A stretch of 54,250 bases of DNA from JBASNZ01 sp049657775. GTDB taxonomy: Bacteria > Actinomycetota > Coriobacteriia > Anaerosomatales > Anaerosomataceae. Made by a program: the position numbers and the translations under genes. Below, piece by piece: positions 36,000 to 43,037 of this stretch; the stretch's first letter is position 1, and each line of letters opens with the position of its first letter. The notes under the pieces are model-generated. The model worked only from the letters and a program-made list of their open reading frames with translations, was not told where the DNA came from and ran no database searches. The stretch covers positions 1 through 54,250 of the forward strand of contig JBASNZ010000101.1 of assembly GCA_049657775.1 (NCBI GenBank), given 5' to 3'.

Positions 36000-36941
36000 C
36001 TACGCATGGATCCTCTTGGTCGTTCTCCAGTAGCCCACGGCTCCCAGAAGCATCAGGACAGCGCCTGCGAACAAGATGTTATACCACGGCGTAGCGGTCT
36101 TCGGGATCTGCCCGCCCGAGACCGTGCTCACAGGGACAACGACCGACGCGGTATCGCTGACCGTCGTCCCCCCTTCGCTGGCTATGACCGTGGCGGTGTT
36201 CGTCGTGGTCGCAGTGAGACGCATGGTGCCGGTGTAGACCCAGGTCTCGCCGGACTGGAGCAAGCCGTCAGCGTTGACGTCCCCGGAGACGTACGTCACG
36301 GGGCTGAGCTTGTCGTCGGTGACGACCACATCGCTGAGCGGGTCGTCGCCGGGGTTGGTGACCGTGTACGTGTACGTGACCGAGCCCGGTCCGGACGTGA
36401 GCGCCGCCGGGCTTGCGGTCTTGGTGATCTGGATGCCCGAGACCAGCTCTTCAGCACAGAGCCCGTTTGTGATGGTGTTGCTGTCGAGTGTGACCGCGCC
36501 ATTCCGCGCCAGCAGCTGTCCTTGGACCGTCGCACCCGTCTGCGCTGCGATGGACGTCAGTGCCAAGATGTGTCCCACGAACTGAGAGTTGGTCCCCAGC
36601 GTCGCGGAAGAAGGAACCACCCAGAACACCCGGCAGAACCGAGTACCGTTGGTCAGCACGACCCTACTGTTCGGAGCCGTGATCAACGTCGCGGTGCTCT
36701 TGAAGATGTCGCTTCGCCATGCCCGGGGAACGTCGAACCTGGATGCACGCCGACGTCTCCGTTGATCATGGTCGGTCCGGTGTTGGTGATCGTCTCGCCG
36801 GCCAAGATGGCAAAACTGGCGGCGGACCCGAGGTCCACCGTCGGTTCGGCGGCCATGCTCGTCGTCGGCACCGCCATCATGACCGACAGCGACAGTGCCA
36901 GAAGCAACGACGTGAAGCGCACTCTCTTGGATACCGTCATA
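36000..36941 (-). pseudogene. DUF3494/DUF11 surface protein with sorting signal, internally deleted
   Basis: The ATG at 36941 (GGGAGAG upstream) opens a signal peptide (RFTSLLLALSLSVMMAVPTT) and the start of a DUF3494 ice-binding-like domain (VDLGSAASFAILAGETIT, NGDVGVHPGSTFPG). Near 36715 this frame ends; the rest of the domain resumes in another frame at SDIFKSTATLITAPNSRVV and runs through FVGHILALTSIAAQTGATVQ to LDSNTITNGL. Compared with the family, about 70 residues of the beta-helix are missing and the reading frame is broken. The downstream frame continues with a DUF11 repeat (IQITKTASPAAL ... TATVIASEGG) and a C-terminal cell-wall sorting signal: IPKTATP, a membrane helix and a basic tail. 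The adjacent sortase is the likely anchoring enzyme. Confidence 0.8.
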
Positions 36942-37030
36942 GTGCTCTCCCGCCCCTTCCACGCTTGGTGATTCGTAACCAGCGAGGCTACGCGAGATGC
37001 CCGTCCCATCATTGGAAGCGGGCGTAGTGA

Positions 37031-37441
37031 CTACCGAACGACGTTGTCGTCTTTCTCGACCTGTTCCACACGCTCGACTGTCTCGGAGTGCCGGCGCGGA
37101 CTCGCGGAGCGAACCAGAGCGACGATTCCCCACGCGATGAGCGCGTAGACGGCGATCGCGACGAGAGCACTCCACTCGAAGGTGGCCCCTGACACGCTCT
37201 GCGTCTTGAAGATGGTGTCGAACGGAGTCATGAAGACGCCCGACAGGTTCTGGACGAACTTCACGAATCCCGCTTCGGCGTTCGCGCCCAGAAGCGTGAA
37301 CAGGAAGCGGATGGCGATGAGGACCTCGATCACGCCGAAGACGAACATCACGACGCGTGATATCACCGCTTCGATTGGCCGGCGAACCTCAGTATGGACC
37401 TGACTGCGATGATCGATTGAAGCGGTATGAGCGTTTGCCAT
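37031..37441 (-). CDS. YggT-like integral membrane protein
   Basis: A 136-residue protein with two strong membrane segments (SRVVMFVFGVIEVLIAIRFL and WSALVAIAVYALIAWGIVAL) separated by a FVKFVQNLSGVFMTPFDTIF loop, which is the layout of the YggT/YlmG family. The C-terminal tail is charged (SETVERVEQVEKDDNVVR). The ATG at 37441 follows GGGAG. The family is linked to membrane homeostasis or osmotic stress, but no precise function is known. Part of module 1 between the tRNA-Lys repeats. Confidence 0.7.
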   Translation of the reverse strand: MANAHTASIDHRSQVHTEVRRPIEAVISRVVMFVFGVIEVLIAIRFLFTLLGANAEAGFVKFVQNLSGVFMTPFDTIFKTQSVSGATFEWSALVAIAVYALIAWGIVALVRSASPRRHSETVERVEQVEKDDNVVR

Positions 37442-37555
37442 GGTGCACTCCCTTTCATGTCCGGCCCGCAATCCGATGCCGCGAGCCGATCCTGCCTGAC
37501 CGAACGTCGAAACCCTCCCACACGATTCGGCCTCGCTCCTTGACCATGGCGACGA

Positions 37556-37699
37556 CTAACCTCGGCGACCGGTCAGGAGGTTGTACACGAGCACGATCAC
37601 CGCGATGACGAGCAGGATGTGAATGAGCCCACCACCGATGCTGAAGCTGAAGCCGAGAAGCCAGAGGATCACGAGAATGACGAAGAGGGTCCACAACAT
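37556..37699 (-). CDS. Small membrane protein, lmo0937 family
   Basis: A 47-residue protein: MLWTLFVILVILWLLGFSFS, a GGGLIHILLV turn and a second helix ending VYNLLTGRRG. It matches the short lmo0937-family pattern (two helices, IGGGLIH centre, Arg end). A strong GGAGG lies 8 nt before the ATG. Found next to stress-type membrane genes in other bacteria; function unknown. Too short for most gene callers. Confidence 0.8.
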   Translation of the reverse strand: MLWTLFVILVILWLLGFSFSIGGGLIHILLVIAVIVLVYNLLTGRRG

Positions 37700-37756
37700 T
37701 GCTACCGCCTCCATGGGCGAACGATGACTCTGCCGATACCGTCCGTGCCCTTCCTG

Positions 37757-38209
37757 CTATCTACCCGCGCTCTCGTGTTCCTCAACCTGCGCGGCAAGTT
37801 CCAGGACTTGCTTCGCCACCTCGGACGACATGGAGTATTTCAAGATGCCGGCGTCCACGAACTCCCGTGCGGCGAACGGCCAGTGGCTCATCCCGTACCG
37901 ACCTCTGACGCGCTTCTCGAACGGTCCGAGTGACGCAATCACCTGTCGATTGGTCAGCCCGGAGGCATCGGCGATGTCCCCGGTCGTCACCCAACTGGGT
38001 GATCTCCGCGCAATCGCAGTCAGGATCCTCCTCATGGCGCTCGATGACTCGACGAACATGCGGTCTATGAGCGCCTTGCTCCAGCCGGCGGGATAGCCAC
38101 TCTCGAGCACTTCGTGACTGACTAACGGCTTGGCGGGATCTCGGGCCAAGACCGCGTAGACTTCCTGCAGCCGTTCGACGGGAACGGGCACGTTCACCAG
38201 ATCGGGCAT
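37757..38209 (-). CDS. HTH-type protein, probable transcription regulator
   Basis: A 150-residue soluble protein with a helix-turn-helix-like middle (SPSWVTTGDIADASGLTNRQVIASLGPFEKRVRGRYG) resembling a winged-helix domain, preceded by a helical N-terminus (VERLQEVYAVLARDPAKPLVSHEVLESGYP). The C-terminus is a helix (SEVAKQVLELAAQVEEHES). The ATG at 38209 is preferred over a start at 38287 because the promoter and a palindrome lie between them. A perfect 22-bp palindrome overlaps its promoter, so autoregulation is likely. I do not recognise a named family. Confidence 0.65.
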   Translation of the reverse strand: MPDLVNVPVPVERLQEVYAVLARDPAKPLVSHEVLESGYPAGWSKALIDRMFVESSSAMRRILTAIARRSPSWVTTGDIADASGLTNRQVIASLGPFEKRVRGRYGMSHWPFAAREFVDAGILKYSMSSEVAKQVLELAAQVEEHESAGR

Positions 38210-38237
38210 CACACCCGCCTCTCTACTTGTCCTACCT

Positions 38238-38243
38238 ATTGTA
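38238..38243 (-). promoter_or_regulatory. -10 box of the HTH gene
   Basis: Minus strand TACAAT inside GGGTATACAATAGG, 29 bp before the ATG. A TTAGCA hexamer 17 bp upstream could be the -35 and lies within the palindrome. Confidence 0.55.
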
Positions 38244-38248
38244 TACCC

Positions 38249-38270
38249 GAAGTTAGCTGCTGCTAACTTC
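38249..38270. promoter_or_regulatory. Palindromic operator upstream of the HTH gene
   Basis: GAAGTTAGC, four bases, GCTAACTTC: a perfect 9-bp inverted repeat covering the -35 area of the HTH gene promoter. Its position fits repression by steric block. Confidence 0.65.
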
Positions 38271-38361
38271 TGATGTGAATCCACCATCCTCCCCTCTCCC
38301 CCTGCCGGGTCCGAATCCCTTGCCTCCGTCTCTCCAATGTCTCGTATATGACTCGGGAAAT

Positions 38362-38388
38362 GGCCGTTAGCTCAGCTGGGCAGAGCAG
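38362..38388 (+). repeat. tRNA-Lys 5'-half fragment in opposite orientation
   Basis: The plus strand reads GGCCGTTAGCTCAGCTGG then GCAGAGCAG, matching the acceptor and D arm of tRNA-Lys (GGCCGTTAGCTCAGCTGGTAGAGCAG), but on the strand opposite to the intact gene. After it the sequence diverges. It is a broken tRNA, not functional. Confidence 0.75.
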
Positions 38389-38413
38389 ACGAACACCGCA
38401 GGTGGCTCGTCGT

Positions 38414-38554
38414 GCGGAGGCGTCAGCCGGAGCGGGGACTCCTCGTTTCCGCAGCTCAATAGCAGAAAACCGGCTCCTCGTGAGGAACCGGCTTCCGAGT
38501 TGATGCATGGTGGGCCGTATAGGGGTCGAACCTATGACCTTGGGATCAAGAGCC
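38414..38554 (-). repeat. Imperfect 140-bp repeat, copy A
   Basis: Similar along its length to 41657-41799: GGAGGCGTCAGCCGGAGC-type start, TTTCCGCAGCTCAA, AGCAGAAAACCGGC, a terminator hairpin, and the 3' half of tRNA-Lys. This extends the tRNA-Lys duplication beyond the tRNA itself into the trailer. Confidence 0.7.
38470..38491 (-). terminator. Terminator beside tRNA-Lys fragment 2
   Basis: Minus strand CCGGTTCCTC and GAGGAGCCGG form a stem (one G-U pair) followed by TTTTCTG. A degenerate copy of the terminator behind intact tRNA-Lys. Confidence 0.65.
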
Positions 38555-38582
38555 CGTGCCGCTTCGCAGGTCAGGCCGACAG
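38507..38582 (-). repeat. tRNA-Lys 3'-half repeat, copy 2 (candidate attachment site)
   Basis: Identical over 76 bp to 35187-35262 and in direct orientation. Its first 48 bp match the 3' half of the intact tRNA-Lys gene; the remainder is shared only by the two fragments. It marks the boundary between modules 1 and 2. Confidence 0.85.
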
Positions 38583-38593
38583 ATGGGGGCCCG

Positions 38594-38618
38594 CTGCCAC
38601 GTGTGTGTCACGTGGCAG
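38594..38618 (-). terminator. Hairpin after the glycosyltransferase gene
   Basis: A perfect 10-bp stem CTGCCACGTG / CACGTGGCAG with a 5-nt loop, 10 bp past the stop codon of the GT2 gene. No T run follows on the minus strand. Confidence 0.5.
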
Positions 38619-38627
38619 GTTCTCGGC

Positions 38628-39488
38628 CTAAGTAGCTTCCTTGGTCAGCACAGCTGGCGGAATCCCGTCATCACGCATATCCAGTGTGAGACTGGCGTCT
38701 TGACCGTCCACCAGGAGAGCCAGCCGGGCGGAACTCAGATTATTGGTGCTCGCGCGGGTACCCGCGTACCGAGCCAAGACGACGGAAACCCGCTCCCTCA
38801 GCTCGGTCACCTCCTTGGGCACTAGGCCCTTGATCCTCGCAAGGGTCTCTAGAACCTCCAGCGACTCTCTCAGGTAGCCCAACGTGGCAGCCGCAAAGGT
38901 GGACGTGCTCCCCTTCGTCAGATGAACCAACCCCGGGAGCAAGACAAGCGCGGTCCTGTCCCGAGGAAACCTAGTGAAGAGGAAGGTCTCCACGCCGTAG
39001 CCGAGGTGTTCCATCTCGTTCGCCAAGGGCATCAGATCTGCCCTGTGGTAGGCACGCTGGCCCGTGAGAATCAGAGCCGGAGCGGCCCGAAACATCGAAG
39101 CAGAGATACCCTCCGGAACGCTCACGCCCAAGACGGCCTTGGCCGAGCCGTACGCCAAGGGCAGTGCCAGTGACAGCAGGTGCTGTTGCCGCAGTCCAAG
39201 AAGGTGAGCATCGCAGAAGACCACGATGTCGCCGGTGGCCTGATTCAACCCCGACGCCAACGCGGCGCCCTTGCCTCTGTTGGTTGGATGAGTGATGACG
39301 TCGGCCCTTTCACAAAGACGCGCGAGTATCTCAGAGGTCCGATCGGTCGAGCCATCATCAACCACAATGACCTGGGAGGGAACGCCGCTGTCCAGGATGG
39401 AGGTCACGGTCGTTTCGATGAATGCCTGCTCGTTGTAAGCGGCGATGATCACGGACACAGGGGGCAGGTCCACTAAGACCCTGGTCAT
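38628..39488 (-). CDS. Glycosyltransferase family 2 protein
   Basis: A GT-A fold enzyme of 286 residues: VSVIIAAYNEQAFIETTV at the N-terminus, VIVVDDGSTDRT (nucleotide-sugar Asp), NRGKGAALASGLNQATGDIVVFCDAH (the DxD position reads CDAH, so the second Asp is replaced by His). No membrane helices are obvious, so it is probably soluble or peripheral. Sugar and acceptor are unknown. The start is uncertain: ATG at 39488 or GTG at 39494, the latter 5 nt from GGAAGG. It is the last gene of the TetR-patatin operon, 164 bp after the patatin gene; nothing convincing lies in that gap. Confidence 0.75.
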   Translation of the reverse strand: MTRVLVDLPPVSVIIAAYNEQAFIETTVTSILDSGVPSQVIVVDDGSTDRTSEILARLCERADVITHPTNRGKGAALASGLNQATGDIVVFCDAHLLGLRQQHLLSLALPLAYGSAKAVLGVSVPEGISASMFRAAPALILTGQRAYHRADLMPLANEMEHLGYGVETFLFTRFPRDRTALVLLPGLVHLTKGSTSTFAAATLGYLRESLEVLETLARIKGLVPKEVTELRERVSVVLARYAGTRASTNNLSSARLALLVDGQDASLTLDMRDDGIPPAVLTKEAT

Positions 39489-39661
39489 CGGCACCACGTC
39501 CTTCCAAGTGTCGTCTCATGTGAGGTGGATGTGGAAAATGCAGGCCCTGCGTGTCGCATCATCGAACCGTTCTTCGCCGTCAAGCGCGTACGGCAGGACC
39601 AGGAGTTCCACACCGATGTCCTCGAGAGTCTTCCGTGGCAGATCGCACGCGGAGTCAGTGA

Positions 39662-40675
39662 TCAGAAGAGCGCCGCGCACAGCGCACCTCCGTCGGCGTC
39701 GACTTGTCGGACCTCGCGGCCGAGGCCCCCGCTCTCTGCGGGCTCGTCGCAGTCGCGCGCCAGCAGCGCGGCGATCTCGCCTACGGCCGCCTCGGCGGCC
39801 TCCTCACCCGCCGAGATCAACTTGTCAGCCTCGTAGAAGCTGTAGTGGGCGACGCCATCGATGTGGGGCGCAATCACCAGATCGGCTGCTCGCAGCTGAG
39901 GCTCGGAGAGCTCCCGCTGCATGAGGTCGATCGAGCCCATGGCGAGCTGGAAGACCGAAGGGGAGCGCAGCGTGTCCATGACGGCGGTGAAGACCCTCGA
40001 GTAGACGATTTCAGGCGACCCCTCACGCTTGGCCCGGCCCACTTCGATGGATCCGTCGGGTGCGCCGTTGGAGAAGGTGGGGATCTGACTGCTGGGGATT
40101 CCTTGATTGGTGACCGCAACCACCCGATCGGCCCCCATGCTCCATACGGCGTCAACGGGGATGGGGTTCATCACGGCCCCATCGACGAGCAAGCGCCCGT
40201 CACGCTCGACCGGCGCGAAGATAATGGGTGTCGAGAGGCTCGCCCTGATCGCGCTCGCCACATCGCCCTCGCTCAACACGACGGCCTGTCCGTCGGCCAC
40301 GTCGACCGCCACACACGAGAACGGCATCCTGAGGTCGGCGAAGGTCCTCTCGCCCACTACGTCGCGGATGAACCCAGCGACTCGCGCCCCGTTGATGAGG
40401 GCTGTGGTCGGACGCGCGATGTCCGCGAGGGAGATGAGCCGCCTCAGGTCCACGGACAGGGCCATCTTCTCCATCTCGGAGGGGGTCACCCCGGCGGCGT
40501 ATGCGCCACCGATGAGCGCGCCGATGCTTGTTCCGGCGACCATGTCGATCGCGAGGCCCACCCTGTCCAGCACCTTCAGCACGCCGATGTGCGCGAATCC
40601 CCGGGCGGCGCCGCTTCCGAGAGCTAGTCCCAGTCGCTTCCCCGTCACCGGAACACGCCTGACATCCATACGCAT
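39662..40675 (-). CDS. Patatin-like phospholipase (RssA/NTE type)
   Basis: A 337-residue Ser-Asp dyad hydrolase: oxyanion hole GLALGSGAARGFAHIGVL (residues 16-33), nucleophile elbow GTSIGALIGG (near 48-57) and catalytic Asp in LLVDGAVMNPIPVD. No signal peptide, so cytoplasmic or membrane-associated. The ATG at 40675 has AAGGGG nearby. Bacterial members cleave phospholipids or acyl groups; the substrate is unknown. It follows tetR by 16 bp and should be controlled by it. Confidence 0.9.
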   Translation of the reverse strand: MRMDVRRVPVTGKRLGLALGSGAARGFAHIGVLKVLDRVGLAIDMVAGTSIGALIGGAYAAGVTPSEMEKMALSVDLRRLISLADIARPTTALINGARVAGFIRDVVGERTFADLRMPFSCVAVDVADGQAVVLSEGDVASAIRASLSTPIIFAPVERDGRLLVDGAVMNPIPVDAVWSMGADRVVAVTNQGIPSSQIPTFSNGAPDGSIEVGRAKREGSPEIVYSRVFTAVMDTLRSPSVFQLAMGSIDLMQRELSEPQLRAADLVIAPHIDGVAHYSFYEADKLISAGEEAAEAAVGEIAALLARDCDEPAESGGLGREVRQVDADGGALCAALF

Positions 40676-40691
40676 CGCGTCCCCTTCTTGA

Positions 40692-41303
40692 CTAGCACGG
40701 CGAGGGCTTGGCTCTCAGCCCCAAGAGCGCCACGATTTGCCCTGACACCCTCTCCGGGCTCAACGGTCTTTCCAAGAAGGAGTGCTCCAGGATCATCCCG
40801 TCCATCATCGCTGTGAGCATCGTCGCCACCAGACGGGCGTCTATGTCGTCTTGGGGCGTCCCATACCCGAGGACCCGCTCGATGACGGGCTGGAACAGGT
40901 CGACTAGGTCCTCCCTTGATGACGTGATGAACTGGCGCAACTCGGTCTCGGCCGGGGACAGCTCCACGACGAGGACGTTGACAAGGTTCTTCTCGCATGT
41001 CCCGAAATCGAGGTAGTCCCGCACCATCCGGCGGAGACGGTCGTCAAGCGCCTCTTCCTCGTGCACGACCCCGAGGCGCGCGCGCAAGTCTGACAGGACA
41101 CCATCGAGAACGTTCATGTAGATGTCCTTCTTGCCGGCGAAATGGTAATACAGGGCCGCCTTGGTGATTCCGAGGCGCGCGGCGATGTCACTCATTGAAA
41201 CCCCAAGGTAGCTGCGGTCCGAGAAGAGATGTCGCGCTACGTCGAGGATTTGCTGCTTCGTTCCCTCCAGAATGCCGACCTGCTGTTCGCCCGTGGCAGT
41301 CAC
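40692..41303 (-). CDS. TetR-family transcriptional regulator
   Basis: A 203-residue regulator: N-terminal HTH (ILDVARHLFSDRSYLGVSM then SDIAARLGITKAALYYHFA) and a helical C-terminal ligand domain with a low-similarity pocket. The GTG start at 41303 has a poor ribosome site. First gene of the tetR-patatin-GT2 operon; the palindrome at 41327-41346 lies between its promoter and start, so it almost surely represses itself. The presence of a phospholipase suggests a lipid or fatty-acid ligand, which is a guess. Confidence 0.9.
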   Translation of the reverse strand: MTATGEQQVGILEGTKQQILDVARHLFSDRSYLGVSMSDIAARLGITKAALYYHFAGKKDIYMNVLDGVLSDLRARLGVVHEEEALDDRLRRMVRDYLDFGTCEKNLVNVLVVELSPAETELRQFITSSREDLVDLFQPVIERVLGYGTPQDDIDARLVATMLTAMMDGMILEHSFLERPLSPERVSGQIVALLGLRAKPSPC

Positions 41304-41326
41304 TGCTAGACAAGCCCCCTTACCGA

Positions 41327-41346
41327 CTTACCGACCGGTCAGTAAG
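41327..41346. promoter_or_regulatory. TetR-type operator
   Basis: CTTACCGACCGGTCAGTAAG is a palindrome with one mismatched pair of positions; the core GACCGGTC is perfect. Operators of this look are typical of the TetR/AcrR family. It starts 3 bp downstream of the -10 box of the tetR promoter, covering the transcription start. Confidence 0.75.
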
Positions 41347-41349
41347 CTG

Positions 41350-41379
41350 ATAGTATTGGCCGTGCCCCGATTCCGTCAA
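41350..41379 (-). promoter_or_regulatory. Promoter of the tetR operon
   Basis: Minus strand TTGACG (41374-41379) and TACTAT (41350-41355) with an 18-bp spacer. Transcription would start inside the operator. Confidence 0.7.
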
Positions 41380-41656
41380 GTGACGGATCGAGCGCAGTCA
41401 GAGTTATCGTCTCCGTAGTGTTCGAGGTCTCGTGGATGGAAGCGGACCCGCCGGCGTTCTCGTCTACTGGGTAGCATCCGGTCTTCTCCAAGTGATTCAG
41501 CAAGTTCAGATGAAAACAATGTCCCGCACCGAGGCGCCAGCCACATGGACAACTTCATAGCCGTCTTCTCGGTACCGACTTCGCGCGCGATGAGATGTCG
41601 ACCAAACCATCATCTCGGCTGGAAGAGCCACAGGAACCGACGAAGTCGGTGACGAG
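41380..41656. other. Intergenic DNA without recognised gene
   Basis: Between the tetR promoter and the imperfect repeat B I see no coding frame with family resemblance, no tRNA and no strong hairpin. It may be the decayed end of an inserted element. Confidence 0.5.
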
Positions 41657-41799
41657 GCGGAGGCGTTAGCCGTAGCAGGCGACTCCCCATTTCCGCAGCT
41701 CAACAGCAGAAAACCGGCCCCCAGATGGGAACCGGCGTCCGAATGATCGTATGGTGGGCCGTATAGGGATCGAACCTATGACCTTGGGATTAAGAGTCC
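41657..41799 (-). repeat. Imperfect 140-bp repeat, copy B, at the intact tRNA-Lys
   Basis: The counterpart of 38414-38554. It comprises the trailer and terminator of tRNA-Lys and the 3' half of the tRNA gene itself. Confidence 0.7.
41714..41735 (-). terminator. Terminator of the tRNA cluster
   Basis: Minus strand CCGGTTCCC, loop ATCT, GGGGGCCGG, then TTTTCTG. It lies 17 bp past the CCA of tRNA-Lys, the last gene of the cluster. Confidence 0.75.
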
Positions 41800-41827
41800 C
41801 CTGCTCTACCAGCTGAGCTAACGGCCC
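41752..41827 (-). tRNA. tRNA-Lys (anticodon CTT)
   Basis: Complete 76-nt tRNA with encoded CCA: acceptor GGGCCGT/ACGGCCC, D arm TAGCTCAGCTGGTAGAGCA, anticodon loop ACTCTTAAT, T arm GGTTCGATCC. It is the target of the repeats found downstream. Confidence 0.95.
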
Positions 41828-41946
41828 CGATAACGCTCCGCTATTCTACCGCCTCGACAAGGAAATGCAAGGGACCCCGAGGCATTCCCGCAGGCGAGGG
41901 CGAAACGCACGAGGCCCCCGCGCGGGCGGGAGCCTCGGGTACAGAT

Positions 41947-42024
41947 TGGGGTGGGTAACGGGACTTGAACCCGCGACCTTCGGAGCCACAGTCCGACGCT
42001 CTAACCAACTGAGCTACACCCACC
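41947..42024 (-). tRNA. tRNA-His (anticodon GTG)
   Basis: Acceptor GTGGGTG/TACCCAC with an extra 5' G opposite C73, as required for tRNA-His; anticodon loop ACTGTGGCT; encoded CCA. Confidence 0.95.
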
Positions 42025-42033
42025 ATATACGGC

Positions 42034-42110
42034 TGGCACGCCCGGAGGGATTCGAACCCCCGACCTAGAGATTAGAAGTCTCCCGCTCTATCCAACTGAG
42101 CTACGGGCGC
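42034..42110 (-). tRNA. tRNA-Arg (anticodon TCT)
   Basis: Acceptor GCGCCCG/CGGGCGT with a G-U first pair, anticodon loop ACTTCTAAT, T arm GGTTCGAATCC, discriminator G and encoded CCA. Confidence 0.95.
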
Positions 42111-42173
42111 ATGTGACATCGACTCCGGGTGCCGCGAAGCGATACGGTACCTGCGTCGATGCATCGTTGTCAA

Positions 42174-42249
42174 TGGAGCGGCGGACGGGACTCGAACCCG
42201 CAACAATCAGCTTGGAAGGCTGATGCTCTACCAATTGAACTACCGCCGC
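42174..42249 (-). tRNA. tRNA-Gly (anticodon TCC)
   Basis: Acceptor GCGGCGG/CCGCCGC, D arm TAGTTCAATTGGTAGAGCA, anticodon loop CCTTCCAAG, T arm GGTTCGAGTCC, discriminator T and encoded CCA. Confidence 0.95.
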
Positions 42250-42255
42250 GTCTTC

Positions 42256-42332
42256 TGGTCGGGCCGGCCGGATTCGAACCGGCGGCCCCCTGCTCCCAAA
42301 GCAGGTGCGCTACCAAGCTGCGCTACGGCCCG
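42256..42332 (-). tRNA. tRNA-Pro (anticodon TGG)
   Basis: Acceptor CGGGCCG/CGGCCCG, D arm TAGCGCAGCTTGGTAGCGCA, anticodon loop CTTTGGGAG, T arm GGTTCGAATCC, discriminator A and encoded CCA. First tRNA of the cluster in the direction of transcription. Confidence 0.95.
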
Positions 42333-42413
42333 ACCTGTGCCCCCAGCGGGGACCTTCGTCGGGCGTCCCGCCCCGAGGGCGAGTCACAGTATATTCGGGC
42401 TGTCGCCCCAGCG

Positions 42414-43037
42414 CTAGCGGTTACCGTGCGCGACCAGCAGATCGTGCAGGGCGCGGAGCGCCGCTCCCCGATGGCTGATCGCATTCTTCTCGTGCAACTC
42501 GAGCTCGGCCATCGTCTTGCCGGGGGTCGCTTCCGGCAAGAAGAGCGGATCGTAGCCAAAGCCGCCCGTCCCTCGGGGAGCGAAACCGATGCTGCCCTCG
42601 CACACCCCCGACGTCACGAGAGTGCGGCCGTCGGGCCATGCGAGCACAACGACCGAGCGGAACCTCGCGGATCGGCCACCAGCGGAGATGCCGACGAGCT
42701 CGTGCAACAGCTTGGTGTTGTTGGTGGCGTCCGTCGCGCCCACCCCCGAGTAACGGGACGAGAACACTCCCGGCTGCCCGTCGAGGGCATCGACCTCCAG
42801 ACCGCTGTCGTCGGCAAGCGCGGGCATGTCGAAAGACCGTGCGTACGCACTCGCCTTGAGGGTGGCGTTCTCCTCGAACGTTGCACCCGTCTCCTCGACC
42901 TCAAGCACCTCGCGACCGAGGTCTTCCACGGTGACGAACTCCCACCCCGGCGTCGCCAGCGTGGAGCGTATCTCGGCGACCTTACCCTTGTTGGCAGTCG
43001 CAACGACCACGCGGATCACCGGCTCACCAGCACTCAT
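42414..43037 (-). CDS. rdgB: XTP/dITP diphosphohydrolase
   Basis: A 207-residue Ham1/RdgB house-cleaning NTPase that removes ITP, dITP and XTP. Motifs: VVVATANKGKVAEIR, GATFEENATLKASAYA, ALADDSGLEVDALDGQPGV, SSRYSG, and FGYDPLFLPE with the SHRGAALRAL end. The ATG at 43037 overlaps rph by 14 bp; a GTG at 43019 just after the rph stop is the alternative. The rph-rdgB pair is common in Gram-positive bacteria. Confidence 0.95.
   Translation of the reverse strand: MSAGEPVIRVVVATANKGKVAEIRSTLATPGWEFVTVEDLGREVLEVEETGATFEENATLKASAYARSFDMPALADDSGLEVDALDGQPGVFSSRYSGVGATDATNNTKLLHELVGISAGGRSARFRSVVVLAWPDGRTLVTSGVCEGSIGFAPRGTGGFGYDPLFLPEATPGKTMAELELHEKNAISHRGAALRALHDLLVAHGNR

Noticed and set aside
37455..37550. 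A 30-codon frame between the lmo0937-like and YggT-like genes
   Set aside because: No ribosome site of note and no known similarity; too weak to call.
39498..39661. Small plus-strand frame between the GT2 and patatin genes
   Set aside because: No ribosome site with a sensible start and no family resemblance; it extends antisense into the patatin gene.
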